Assembly: GCA_024687185.1 (NCBI GenBank)
Contig: JAILEX010000042.1
Location: 1 to 46,424 of the forward strand
Direction: 5' to 3'
Source of the DNA: Bacilli bacterium
Lineage (GTDB): Bacteria > Bacillota_I > Bacilli_A > RFN20 > CAG-826
Length of the DNA: 46,424 nt
Below the pieces are notes generated by a model. It was not told where the DNA came from. It did no database searches and was given only the letters and a program-made list of their open reading frames with translations. The translations under genes and the position numbers were made by a program. How positions within the stretch are numbered: the stretch's first letter is position 1; each line of letters starts with the position of its first letter. Below, piece by piece: positions 18,069 to 27,761 of this stretch.

Positions 18069-18210
18069 ACAAATCAATTGTACATGAAAGGGAAGGGAAA
18101 ATGCATATAAATTGTATTTGGGTTTTTTGCCCACTTTATAAGAATTTGTCTAGGCAAAGAAAAAAAGAGATTTTCCTCTACTTGCAGATGCAAGTATAAT
18201 TCGTACCAAG

Positions 18211-21147
18211 ATGGCACACCGATTTTCAAAACTATTGGCCGCAATGGCGTTTGGGGGACTAGTTTTCTCTAGCGCACTTTTCCTTTCTTCCCCCAAGGCG
18301 GAAGAGGTTGATGCGAACGTTGGAAACTATACCACCGACGCATCCACCTATTATTCTGGGATAACCGCGGGTTCTGGCACGGCCTTAATGGGCCAACTCC
18401 ACGATTTGATGGTCAATACCCACAAGACCTATACCACCTATACCGATTGCAAAACCCCCGCCTACGTCTATGCGATGGAACCAGGTTCTTCTAGCGATTA
18501 CATCACCGATTTCTATACGCAGGAAGATATCCAAAAAGCATGGGGCGGCGGCGCCACGGGCAGCTGGAATAGGGAACACGTATGGTGCCAATCCCACTCC
18601 ATCGATACCGCGAGTTCAACCCAGATGTGGGGCACCACCTATGGCGGCAGCGACCTTCACCACATCCGCCCGATCGAATGCACCCTCAATTCCAGCAGGA
18701 ACAACAATAGATATGGCGAATTGAACAATCTCGGCCTAAGCCGCGATTCCTATAAAACCTACAGCAAAGATTCCAACAAAAACGTCCTTTACCATGGTGG
18801 CTATGTCGATAAGGACAATGACATCTATGAGCCTCTTGATGCGGTCAAAGGCGACGTCGCCAGGATTTTGATGTACACCTACGTCCATTATTCGGCGGCC
18901 CAATATATCGGCGGATCCTCCGATGGCGCATTAGACGTAGGCTCAACCTGTGGCAAACTCGCTTTCCACCATATCGTCCATACCTCCGTCGACGTTGAAA
19001 ACGCCGACGAAACCGATGTGGAAAACGCCGCGATCGAGATGCTATTAAGATGGAACACAAGCGACCCGGTATCCGCGGAAGAGATCTACCGCAACAACCA
19101 AGCAGCCATCTACCAAGGAAACCGCAACCCCTTCATCGACCATTCGGAATATGCAGACTCCATCTGGAGTGGATCGGTTGAGACCGTGGACGTCACCGGA
19201 GTGGCGCTGAACACAGCTTCCGCCTCCATCGATATCGGCGAAATCAAGCAGCTTACCGCAACGGTCGTCCCATCTAACGCGAGCAACAAAGCCGTTAGTT
19301 GGACTTCTAACAACACCGATGTCGCCACCGTCGATAGCACTGGCAAGGTAACGGGCGTCGCCACGGGTAATGCCACTATCACAGTCACCACTAGCGATGG
19401 AAGCTTCACCGATACCTGCGCGATCACGGTAACCCAGCCCGTCGTGGACTATATCGATAAGGAAGTCACCTTCACCTTCGCCCAAATGGGTTATTCAAAC
19501 GCAGAAGTGGTCGCAAGCGCCTCAAGTGGGCTGATAACGCTAGTCCTCGCTAAAGGGACGCACCAAACGTCGCCAGCCTATTACGTTAGCGACTCTACAT
19601 TGAGGTTATACCAAGGGAACACCTTCGTCGTTTCCTGCCAAGGCTATAACATAACTAGCATCGTCATCAATTGCTCTACCACAAGCACAACGGAAGGTGG
19701 TCCGGCGTGTATGGGCACGATGACCGGTTATTCCTATGCCGAGAATAGCAAAGTCGGCACTTGGACGGGGTCGGCTACTTCCGTCAACTTCTCCCCATCT
19801 GTTGGGAAGGTATTCATGACGTCGGTCGTTGTAACTTACGAAGTCCCCGCGCTAACAAGAATCTCCACCGCGGGGGAAACGACCAATTACACCACCGGCG
19901 ACTCCTTCTCCTATAATGGCACGCTGACCGCCCACTATTATGATTCCTCTTCCAAAACGGTTACTCCCACATCGATTTCTTCCCCCGACATGTCAAGCGC
20001 GGGAACCAGAGTCATAACCCTCACCTACACCGAGAACGAGATCACCGCCCAAACCTCCTACACCATCACGATTACCGACCCCGTGTATGCGGTAACGGGC
20101 GTTTCGTTAAACCAAACCTCTTTGGAGTTGACAACCGGCGAGACCTATGCCCTAGTGGCTACGGTGGCCCCAAATAACGCCACGAACAAAAACGTCATCT
20201 TCGAAAGTGGCGACGATGGCGTGGTCGGAGTCGACGACGAAGGCAATTTGAGCGCCCATAGCGCAGGGGTTGCCACGATTACCGTCACCACCGAAGATGG
20301 TGGATTCCAGGCAAGCTGCGAAGTCACCGTCACAAGCTCGGTCTCCTCCACCGGCTATAAACTCGTCGAAAGCACCGCCGAACTCCTTGATGGTGCCGAG
20401 GTCTGCATCGCCTCCACCGTAAGCGGGACTACCTATGTCATGAAGACTTACAATGCAAGTGAGAGGAGAAACAACATTGGATATGTCGGCGGAAGCATTG
20501 CCTACGGCGTGTTAAGCCCAGAGGAAAACTATGGCGAATTCACCGTTGTCAAGGACAATAGCGGATACGGCTTCAAAGACGTAAACGACAAATACCTATA
20601 TTGCCCTAGCGATTCCAGCAACCAGTTGAGGGCCGGGTCTTTTCTTGAAAACGCCCATTGGACGATCAATATAGGGAACGAAGGCACATCCATCACCAAT
20701 ATCACCTATTCGGAAAGAAGCATCCGCTATAATTCCTCCGATGGCCTTTTCGCATCATATAAGGGTACGCAAAAAGCCATTTCCATCTATGCCGACGTCA
20801 CCGCGGGTACGCAGGCCTTCGTTAACAATTACCTCTATATGGATTCGGATACGGAAAACCAGTGCGTCTCCTATTATCCTACCGCCAAAACCCAGCTTTT
20901 GGCGATGGGGGAAGACTATATCGGTGAATTCAAGAACAATTCTTCCTTCAATTTGGCGCAGGCTAGATACGAAGCCTGGGCGGCCGCTAGGGGCGATGAG
21001 ACCCCCTATGAAGAGGCCGCGGGCGCTAGGACGGTATCCTATTCCTCACCCAGAAAAGAAAAGACGGCCATCGTAATCGCCGCCATAGTCGGAACGGGGC
21101 TAGTTGGAACCCTGCTGCTAATCCATAGAAGGAAAAAGGAAGACTAA
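18211..21147 (+). CDS. Secreted/surface endonuclease I-like nuclease with Ig-like (Big_2) domains and C-terminal TM anchor
   Basis: Signal peptide; WNREHVWCQSHS...GGSDLHHIRPIECTLNSSRNNNRYGE; two Big_2 repeats (VTGVALNTAS..., VTGVSLNQTS...); C-terminal TAIVIAAIVGTGLVGTLLLIHRRKKED. Confidence 0.87.
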   Translation: MAHRFSKLLAAMAFGGLVFSSALFLSSPKAEEVDANVGNYTTDASTYYSGITAGSGTALMGQLHDLMVNTHKTYTTYTDCKTPAYVYAMEPGSSSDYITDFYTQEDIQKAWGGGATGSWNREHVWCQSHSIDTASSTQMWGTTYGGSDLHHIRPIECTLNSSRNNNRYGELNNLGLSRDSYKTYSKDSNKNVLYHGGYVDKDNDIYEPLDAVKGDVARILMYTYVHYSAAQYIGGSSDGALDVGSTCGKLAFHHIVHTSVDVENADETDVENAAIEMLLRWNTSDPVSAEEIYRNNQAAIYQGNRNPFIDHSEYADSIWSGSVETVDVTGVALNTASASIDIGEIKQLTATVVPSNASNKAVSWTSNNTDVATVDSTGKVTGVATGNATITVTTSDGSFTDTCAITVTQPVVDYIDKEVTFTFAQMGYSNAEVVASASSGLITLVLAKGTHQTSPAYYVSDSTLRLYQGNTFVVSCQGYNITSIVINCSTTSTTEGGPACMGTMTGYSYAENSKVGTWTGSATSVNFSPSVGKVFMTSVVVTYEVPALTRISTAGETTNYTTGDSFSYNGTLTAHYYDSSSKTVTPTSISSPDMSSAGTRVITLTYTENEITAQTSYTITITDPVYAVTGVSLNQTSLELTTGETYALVATVAPNNATNKNVIFESGDDGVVGVDDEGNLSAHSAGVATITVTTEDGGFQASCEVTVTSSVSSTGYKLVESTAELLDGAEVCIASTVSGTTYVMKTYNASERRNNIGYVGGSIAYGVLSPEENYGEFTVVKDNSGYGFKDVNDKYLYCPSDSSNQLRAGSFLENAHWTINIGNEGTSITNITYSERSIRYNSSDGLFASYKGTQKAISIYADVTAGTQAFVNNYLYMDSDTENQCVSYYPTAKTQLLAMGEDYIGEFKNNSSFNLAQARYEAWAAARGDETPYEEAAGARTVSYSSPRKEKTAIVIAAIVGTGLVGTLLLIHRRKKED

Positions 21148-21839
21148 ACGAGTTTGAGGGTCACTTCGCTTGAGGTGACCTTTTCTTTTACGCCGTCTTT
21201 TTCCAAGATAAGCGCGAAATCCTCGTCTACGCCAATAACGGTGCACGTATCCCCTAAATGCTCCACTTTCTTGCCCTTTAGATAATCATGTCCTTCGTAA
21301 TAGGAGATGAATCTTCTCTTATTGAGGCAGTCCTTTAGATCCTCTTCTAGGTTCTTATATAAAAGAGCGCGGAACCCTTTGATATCCACTTCCTTCCCTA
21401 ACTCTAGCCTAATGGAGGTGGGAGGAATCCTATATTCGTCATGGAACTCGGTTTGGTTCACGTTGATGCCGATGCCGATAACGATATATTCGCTGATATT
21501 TCCTTCAAGGAGAATGCCGCACACCTTTTTCCCGGCCACGTAGACGTCATTTGGCCATTTGATGGATATTTCTTCCATACCCATCCCCTCGAGGCTCCTA
21601 GCGACGGAAAATGCACTTACTAGGGAAAGGAAGGGACCAGCCTCAAGTTGTGGGGCATCTTTTAATAAAATAGAGAATAGCAGATTTTCGTTTTTATCGG
21701 CTTTCCAGCTTCTGCCACTTCTCCCCCTACCTTCGGATTGAAAAGAAGCGGAAACCGCGGTAAAGGAGTCTAGCTCCCCGCGGTTCCGCTTCAAATAGGT
21801 AGAGGTGGAATCTATGGTTTCGAAATGCAGCTCTTTCAT
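21144..21839 (-). CDS. birA: Biotin--[acetyl-CoA-carboxylase] ligase
   Basis: LHFETIDSTSTYLKR, SEGRGRSGRSWKADKNENLLFSILL, ISIKWPNDVYVAGKKVCGILLE. Confidence 0.92.
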   Translation of the reverse strand: MKELHFETIDSTSTYLKRNRGELDSFTAVSASFQSEGRGRSGRSWKADKNENLLFSILLKDAPQLEAGPFLSLVSAFSVARSLEGMGMEEISIKWPNDVYVAGKKVCGILLEGNISEYIVIGIGINVNQTEFHDEYRIPPTSIRLELGKEVDIKGFRALLYKNLEEDLKDCLNKRRFISYYEGHDYLKGKKVEHLGDTCTVIGVDEDFALILEKDGVKEKVTSSEVTLKLV

Positions 21840-21841
21840 TG

Positions 21842-23212
21842 TTATAGGAACAATAGGAGCAACACGCCGGCCGCGACGGCGCTTCCGATGACGCCGGCGA
21901 CGTTAGGTCCCATGGCATGCATGAGGAGGAAGTTCGTGGGATCTTCCTTCAAACCTTCCTTATGGACGACACGGGCGGCCATCGGGACGGCGGATACGCC
22001 AGCCGCGCCGATCATCGGGTTGACCTTGCCTTTGGTAAGCACGCACATGAGCTTGCCACCGAGCACGCCACAGGCGGTGGCGATTGAGAAGGCGATGATG
22101 CCGAGGACGAAGATAAGGATGGTGTCTAGGGTCAAGAAGGTAGTCGCTTCCGCGGTGCAACCGACGCAAATACCAAGCAAGATGGTGATGATGTACATTA
22201 ATGTCTTGCCTAGGGTTTCGGTGATTTGGGGAACGACGCCGCTTTCCTTGACCAAGTTGCCTAGCATAAGGCAGCCGATAAGGGGAGCCGCGCTAGGAAC
22301 GAGCAAGACGGTGACGATCGTGACGATGATCGGGAACATGATCTTTTCCCTTTTGGTGACCTCGCGTGGGGTCTCCATCTTGATCTGCCTCTCCTTTTTG
22401 GTGGTGAGGAGGCGGATTATCGGAGGCTGGATGACCGGGACCAAAGCCATGTAGCTATAGGCGACGATGGCGATGGAAGAAAGGTATTCAGGCGCGAGTT
22501 TAGAAGTAACTAGAATCGCGGTAGGACCGTCCGCGCCGCCGATTATGCCGATGGCAGAGGCGATTTTGGCATCGAACTGCGTCCAGCCCAAGCCATTGAC
22601 GCCGATGGCGATGGCGCCGATGAAGGTGACGAAGATGCCAAGTTGGGCCGCGGCGCCAAGAAGCATCGTCTTCTTATTGGCAATAAGCGGTCCGAAGTCG
22701 GTCGTGGCGCCGATACAAAGGAATATCAAGCAGGGATATATGCCCCATTTGACCCCATAATATAGGAACCCGAAGATGCCGGTATAGTCGGAGGAATATA
22801 GGTCCTTGATGCTATTGATGACGGAAGTGTCAAGCTTCAAGGAGAAGGATGAGGAGGAAACGAGATCCGCGAGTTCGTGGGTGGTGGCCGTGGTCACTCC
22901 CGTTCCAAACTGCGCGAATATTTGCTGGGCCAATTCCGGCGTGATGCCGATTTTGGCCGCCAGCGACAAGGCGTTATACTCAGTAGCGCCCTTGGCGAAT
23001 ATCTCCTTGCCAACGTAGGGGAGGTTCACTAGAAGCATGCCGAATGCAATCGGCAATAGCAAATAGGGTTCGAACTTCTTCTTGATGGCTAGGAAGAGTA
23101 AGACGAGGGCCAAGAGGATCATTACGAGATAGCGCCATCCGCCTTCGACGAAAAACCCGGCGATGCCAGAATTCTCAAAGAAGGCAACGATGGTATCCCA
23201 GAATGCTCCCAT
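21842..23212 (-). CDS. Na+-translocating decarboxylase beta subunit
   Basis: 456 aa; IGIIGGADGPTAILVTSKLAPE and GPNVAGVIGSAVAAGV motifs typical of OadB/GcdB/MmdB. Confidence 0.93.
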   Translation of the reverse strand: MGAFWDTIVAFFENSGIAGFFVEGGWRYLVMILLALVLLFLAIKKKFEPYLLLPIAFGMLLVNLPYVGKEIFAKGATEYNALSLAAKIGITPELAQQIFAQFGTGVTTATTHELADLVSSSSFSLKLDTSVINSIKDLYSSDYTGIFGFLYYGVKWGIYPCLIFLCIGATTDFGPLIANKKTMLLGAAAQLGIFVTFIGAIAIGVNGLGWTQFDAKIASAIGIIGGADGPTAILVTSKLAPEYLSSIAIVAYSYMALVPVIQPPIIRLLTTKKERQIKMETPREVTKREKIMFPIIVTIVTVLLVPSAAPLIGCLMLGNLVKESGVVPQITETLGKTLMYIITILLGICVGCTAEATTFLTLDTILIFVLGIIAFSIATACGVLGGKLMCVLTKGKVNPMIGAAGVSAVPMAARVVHKEGLKEDPTNFLLMHAMGPNVAGVIGSAVAAGVLLLLFL

Positions 23213-23214
23213 AT

Positions 23215-23586
23215 TTATTTGATCCTGGCGATGGTTTCCTTGCTGGCGACGCTTTGGCCTTTGCTGACGCAGATCTCAGCCACCTCACCATCGAATGGCG
23301 AAACGACTTCGTTCTCTAGCTTCATGGCCTCGATAACGACGAGGGGGGTGCCTTTTTTGACCTTATCCCCGACCTTGGCAAGGATTTTGACGACGCTGCC
23401 CTGGATGGGGGAAGGTACGTCCTGGCCGACTCCGCCGCCGGCTAAGACCGGGCTAGAGGCGGGGGCAGGGGCCGCTTTGGCCTCTTCCTTAGCCGCAACA
23501 GGGGCTGCGGCGGACGCGGTTTCCTCTACCGATTCGAGTTCGACGCGATAGGCTTTGCCGTTGACTTTGATTTTGTAGACTTTCAT
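23215..23586 (-). CDS. Biotin carboxyl carrier subunit
   Basis: PSPIQGSVVKILAKVGDKVKKGTPLVVIEAMKLENEVVSP. Confidence 0.93.
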   Translation of the reverse strand: MKVYKIKVNGKAYRVELESVEETASAAAPVAAKEEAKAAPAPASSPVLAGGGVGQDVPSPIQGSVVKILAKVGDKVKKGTPLVVIEAMKLENEVVSPFDGEVAEICVSKGQSVASKETIARIK

Positions 23587-23588
23587 GT

Positions 23589-23891
23589 TCAGTCCTCCCA
23601 GAGGGTGATGCTTTTGACACGGGGCATTTTCCCGGTTTCCTTATGGAAGTCGATGGAGGCGACGAGCACAGCCGCGACCGCGTCTTCATCGGTAGAGAGT
23701 ATCTCATTCTCCTTGCGGGGCATGATCTGCACCCTGGATAGGGCGAACTGGGTCGCCTTCTCCACCGCGGAGGTGATTGCGATGATGATGATTAGGACGG
23801 CGAAGACGACGAGAATGGCGATCAGCGCAATCAAAAGCGAGTCGACCACTCCAACCGATTCCGGATTCGTCCAAACGCCGAAGATAGCCAT
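23589..23891 (-). CDS. Decarboxylase gamma-like subunit (OadG family)
   Basis: 100 aa, single TM helix, position within the decarboxylase operon. Confidence 0.7.
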   Translation of the reverse strand: MAIFGVWTNPESVGVVDSLLIALIAILVVFAVLIIIIAITSAVEKATQFALSRVQIMPRKENEILSTDEDAVAAVLVASIDFHKETGKMPRVKSITLWED

Positions 23892-23894
23892 GGC

Positions 23895-25265
23895 TTAGGC
23901 CTCCACCTTGATGACGGTGGGTTTGGCGTCTTCGTTGCGCTGCTCGATGAATTTGATGGCCACGTCGCCGAATAGGGCGATTGATAGCACGTCCTCATCG
24001 GATTTCGCGATACCCTTGTACTTCTTTTTGAGTTCGAGGAACTCGGGCTGGAGGTCGTCGGCGGGACGATAGGTGATGACCTTGTCGTCGCCGATGATCT
24101 TATGCCTGATCTCCTCATCGACGGGGGCGGGGGAAGCGCCATAGCGGCCATGGAGGTAATCGTTGATTTCCTTCGGGACCATCTTGTAGCGTTCGCCAGA
24201 GAGGACGTTTAGCACGGCCTGGGTGCCCACCATCTGGGAAAGCGGGGTGACTAAGGGAGGATAGCCCATATCCTTACGGACGTTAGGAACTTCCCTCAAT
24301 ACCTCTTCTAGCTTCTCGGAGGCGCCTTGCTGCTTCAACTGGTTGATGAGGTTAGAGAGCATGCCGCCGGGGACTTGGTATTTGATGATGTTCGCGTTGA
24401 CCGACAAAACCTTGGGGTTAAGAAGGCCGTTGGCGAGGTATTTTTGACGCACGGGTTGCATCTTTTGGGCCGCGATGTCGAGCATCTCGGTGTTGAGTTT
24501 GGGGTCGTACTGGGTGCCACGAAGCGCCACGTTGAGGGCTTCGGTGCAGGGTTGGCTAGTGCCTCCTGCGAAGGGAGAAAGCGCGCAGTCGACGATATCG
24601 ACGCCGGCTTCGATGGCCTTGAGGTAGGTCATCTCGCATTGGCCGGCCGTGCAGTGGCTGTGGAGCTCGATCGGAAGCTTGGTGTTTTCCTTTAGCGCCT
24701 TGATGAGGCGATAGGCGTCATTGGGAAGGAGGACGCCCGCCATGTCCTTGATGCAGATGCTATCGGCGCCGAGGGCTTCGATCTTCTTGGCGAGTTCGAC
24801 GTAATACTCGACCGTGTGGACGGGCGAGGTGGTATAGGAGAGGGCGATCTGGCATTCGCCACCGTATTTCTTGGTGGCGCGGACCGCGCTTTCTAGGTTG
24901 CGGATGTCGTTGAGGGCATCGAAGATACGGATGATGTCGATGCCGTTTTTGATGGACTTCTCAACGAATTTTTCGACGACGTCGTCGGCGTAATGGCGAT
25001 AACCTAGGATGTTTTGGCCGCGGAAGAGCATCTGAAGCTTGGTGTTCTTGCATAGCTTCTTGGCTTCGCGAAGCCTTTCCCAGGGATCCTCATTGAGGAA
25101 GCGGAGGCACGCGTCAAAGGTGGCCCCACCCCAGATCTCGAGGGCGTGGTAGCCCACGCGGTCAAGTTCGGGAAGGGCCTTGAGGACCTCTTCGGTATTC
25201 ATTCGCGTCGCGAACAAAGACTGGTGTCCATCCCTAAGGCATGTCTCGACGATTTTGACTCCCAT
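23895..25265 (-). CDS. oadA: Oxaloacetate decarboxylase alpha subunit/carboxyltransferase
   Basis: VKIVETCLRDGHQSLFATRM, WGGATFDACLRFLNEDPWERLR, LGADSICIKDMAGVL, ELHSHCTAG. Confidence 0.93.
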   Translation of the reverse strand: MGVKIVETCLRDGHQSLFATRMNTEEVLKALPELDRVGYHALEIWGGATFDACLRFLNEDPWERLREAKKLCKNTKLQMLFRGQNILGYRHYADDVVEKFVEKSIKNGIDIIRIFDALNDIRNLESAVRATKKYGGECQIALSYTTSPVHTVEYYVELAKKIEALGADSICIKDMAGVLLPNDAYRLIKALKENTKLPIELHSHCTAGQCEMTYLKAIEAGVDIVDCALSPFAGGTSQPCTEALNVALRGTQYDPKLNTEMLDIAAQKMQPVRQKYLANGLLNPKVLSVNANIIKYQVPGGMLSNLINQLKQQGASEKLEEVLREVPNVRKDMGYPPLVTPLSQMVGTQAVLNVLSGERYKMVPKEINDYLHGRYGASPAPVDEEIRHKIIGDDKVITYRPADDLQPEFLELKKKYKGIAKSDEDVLSIALFGDVAIKFIEQRNEDAKPTVIKVEA

Positions 25266-25274
25266 CGTTTTGGT

Positions 25275-26960
25275 TTAGGCGAGTTTCTTCGCTTCTTCGA
25301 CGACTTTGTTGATGGCTTCCAAGGCGTCTTCGGGAAGCTCATCGAATCCGCCCTTTTCGGTCTTGCGGGATTCGACGAATTTCGCACGGTCCATCATGCG
25401 GGCGATGAGTTGCTTGACGTATTCGGGATCCTTGAGATCGGGAACGAATCCTTCCCAATTCATGATCTCGATATCGGAGAAGGGACCCCATTTCTCGAAT
25501 TTGCCGGTCTTGTCGACGACGGCTTCGATGCATCCGATGGTGTCTTCCTTCTTGACTTTCTTGCCCATGAATTCGCCGGTGTTGATGATGTAGCAATCGA
25601 CGTTTTTCTCGGCGACTAGGTGCTTGAACTTCTTGTAGTCGTTGGCAAGGGGATAGGTGCGGAAGGGGTTCGCGTAGGGTTCGACGACTAGGGCGTTGGG
25701 ATCGACGCCGGGGGCCAAACGTTCGGCGGTGCTCCTCTTGGTGGCCAAGGTGGCGCCCATGACGGAGGCGAGGGCGGCGCCCTTTAGCCTGACGATAGGA
25801 GGAAGGGTAGGATCCTTCATGATCCAGAAGATGGCGTTGACGGGAGCATCGATCTTATCGACGCGGTTGGGGCTCCAGAGTTTGCTCTTGATGGCACGTC
25901 CGTTGCCGTTGCGGATATCCTCGGTGACTAAGACGACGTTGCCGTCCTCGTCGCGGGTCGCAGAGCAATTCTGGACGGTGAGGAGGAACTTGTTGTCGGG
26001 GCAACCGGTGGGATAGTCGTTGGTCTTGTCGAAATAGGTGGGCTCGAGGGCGATGGAGGCGCAGGTCTCGTCGTTGATGATGAAAGCATCGTCATGGAGG
26101 ACCTTGATCCCGTATTTGCCGTCGTGCTTGGCGTGGGTGATGGTGGATTTGCCAGAGCCGGAGAGGCCATAGACGGAGCAGACGAACTTGGAGCCGTCTT
26201 TGCGGGTGAATTCCTTTTGTCCGCCATGGCAAGAGGCATAGCCGTTGCGGTTGGCCATGGCCCAGGCTAGGGTTAGGGTGCCCTTCTTATGCTCGCCGAA
26301 GTAGCGCATGCCAAGGATTGCCGCGGCATTGGCTTCGGTGGCGAAGTAGGTTAGGCATTTGCCATCGCAGACATCGGTCTGGTCGGTGCCGGCCCAAGCG
26401 GGGTCGGAGAAGATATAGATATCGGGTTCCTTGCCATCGGCGATGGGTTTGGAATTGCGATACATGTTGACGTAGTAGTCGTTGATCCACTGGAAGTTGA
26501 GTAGCCAGTTGTAGGCGAGCATCTCGAATCCCTCGGGGATGAGGAGGTGGGCCTTGGCCATGAACTCGGTGTCTAGGCCGACATAGGCTTCGGCGTGGTA
26601 GAGTTTGCGGAAGCGGGTGTTGTAGACGGCTTCCATGAGGATCTTGTCTAGGCGTTCGGAGTTGACGCCGGGGGCGCCTTGGATCCTTCTGGCGGCGGCA
26701 TAGCGGCCGGTGATCGCGCCATCGTTGAACAACAAGACCTTGGCGTCGCGGTCTAGGCCGATTTTCTCGGCTTCGTAAACGGGCATGCTGGTGACGATGG
26801 TGCCCGGGGAGTTTTTGGCAAGCTCATAGGCTTCCTTAAGTGAATTGATCTTTACGACGTTATTGCCGTAGAATGCAGCCTCGATGATGCTGCGGGTTCT
26901 GGAAAAACCGACTTTGCCTTTGCCGATTTCTTCCGTTTTGTAGAATGCTTTGGTAGACAT
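25275..26960 (-). CDS. pckA: Phosphoenolpyruvate carboxykinase (ATP)
   Basis: ATP-PEPCK P-loop region VYGLSGSGKSTITH, YFATEANAAAILGMRYFGEHKKGTL; ATG 26960 with AAGGGAC RBS preferred. Confidence 0.93.
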   Translation of the reverse strand: MSTKAFYKTEEIGKGKVGFSRTRSIIEAAFYGNNVVKINSLKEAYELAKNSPGTIVTSMPVYEAEKIGLDRDAKVLLFNDGAITGRYAAARRIQGAPGVNSERLDKILMEAVYNTRFRKLYHAEAYVGLDTEFMAKAHLLIPEGFEMLAYNWLLNFQWINDYYVNMYRNSKPIADGKEPDIYIFSDPAWAGTDQTDVCDGKCLTYFATEANAAAILGMRYFGEHKKGTLTLAWAMANRNGYASCHGGQKEFTRKDGSKFVCSVYGLSGSGKSTITHAKHDGKYGIKVLHDDAFIINDETCASIALEPTYFDKTNDYPTGCPDNKFLLTVQNCSATRDEDGNVVLVTEDIRNGNGRAIKSKLWSPNRVDKIDAPVNAIFWIMKDPTLPPIVRLKGAALASVMGATLATKRSTAERLAPGVDPNALVVEPYANPFRTYPLANDYKKFKHLVAEKNVDCYIINTGEFMGKKVKKEDTIGCIEAVVDKTGKFEKWGPFSDIEIMNWEGFVPDLKDPEYVKQLIARMMDRAKFVESRKTEKGGFDELPEDALEAINKVVEEAKKLA

Positions 26961-27011
26961 TTTTCTGGTCCCTTCTTTTTTGTCTCGGAATTTTTCCGAA
27001 ATCGAAACCAT

Positions 27012-27027
27012 TTTAACACATGTTAAA
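27012..27027. promoter_or_regulatory. 16-bp inverted repeat at the pckA promoter
   Basis: TTTAACA-CA-TGTTAAA overlapping an A/T-rich -10-like element. Confidence 0.5.
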
Positions 27028-27083
27028 TGTCTTTGAGCGATACGAAATCGGTATTTGGGTAAAAAAACGTAACAATCTTATGG

Positions 27084-27101
27084 ATTGGAAGCGCTTTCTT
27101 A
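27084..27101. promoter_or_regulatory. Candidate catabolite-responsive element (cre)
   Basis: ATTGGAAGCGCTTTCTTA matches WWTGNAARCGNWWWCAWW with one mismatch. Confidence 0.55.
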
Positions 27102-27118
27102 AAGAAAAAGGGATGAAA

Positions 27119-27649
27119 CTACTCCTTTTTCGTAATCAAAGCGGGCATCGCCAGGACCGTCAAAATGGCCAAGGCGATCTTAATCGCGTCAAAAGGCAAA
27201 TAGGGTACAACGGATACCATTAGCGTCTTGCCTATGTCCCAGCCTAGGTAGAGCATCATGAACACGCTTCCGGCGGCATAGACGACGATAAGCCCGCCAA
27301 GGCAGGCAAGCGCCATCCTAAAAACCGCGGGGAGTTTGATCTTGTTAAGGAAATAAAAGACGGGGCTAGCGAGCACAAAGCCTATGACGAAGCCAAATGT
27401 CGGCGAGATGCCTGAGGCAAAGCCCGCGTAGATTGGCAAGAACATGCCTAGGGCAAGGTAGCTCCCGGTGATGATGAGGCAATCGAAGACGCTATCGGCG
27501 AGGAGGCAGATCACCATGACCATGTATAGCTGCAAGGAGACTTTGATATTTTCCCCAAAGGGAATCGAAAACATGCCCATGACGCAAAGAAGGGCCAACA
27601 AGATGCCGTCTTTGGCGATTCTTTTCACGACTTTTGAGCTATCGTCCAT
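27119..27649 (-). CDS. bioY: BioY-family biotin transporter
   Basis: FSIPFGENIKVSLQLYMVMVICLL, LPIYAGFASGISPTFGFVIGFVLASP. Confidence 0.87.
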   Translation of the reverse strand: MDDSSKVVKRIAKDGILLALLCVMGMFSIPFGENIKVSLQLYMVMVICLLADSVFDCLIITGSYLALGMFLPIYAGFASGISPTFGFVIGFVLASPVFYFLNKIKLPAVFRMALACLGGLIVVYAAGSVFMMLYLGWDIGKTLMVSVVPYLPFDAIKIALAILTVLAMPALITKKE

Positions 27650-27761
27650 TTCCGTTTCCCCCTTCCTTATGGGTAACCGCGACAAAAGATACGCCTAATC
27701 CATCCACATTCCAAAGCCTTTTCTTTCTTGGGAAGCCCAATGCTAGTAAAATGGACGGCGT

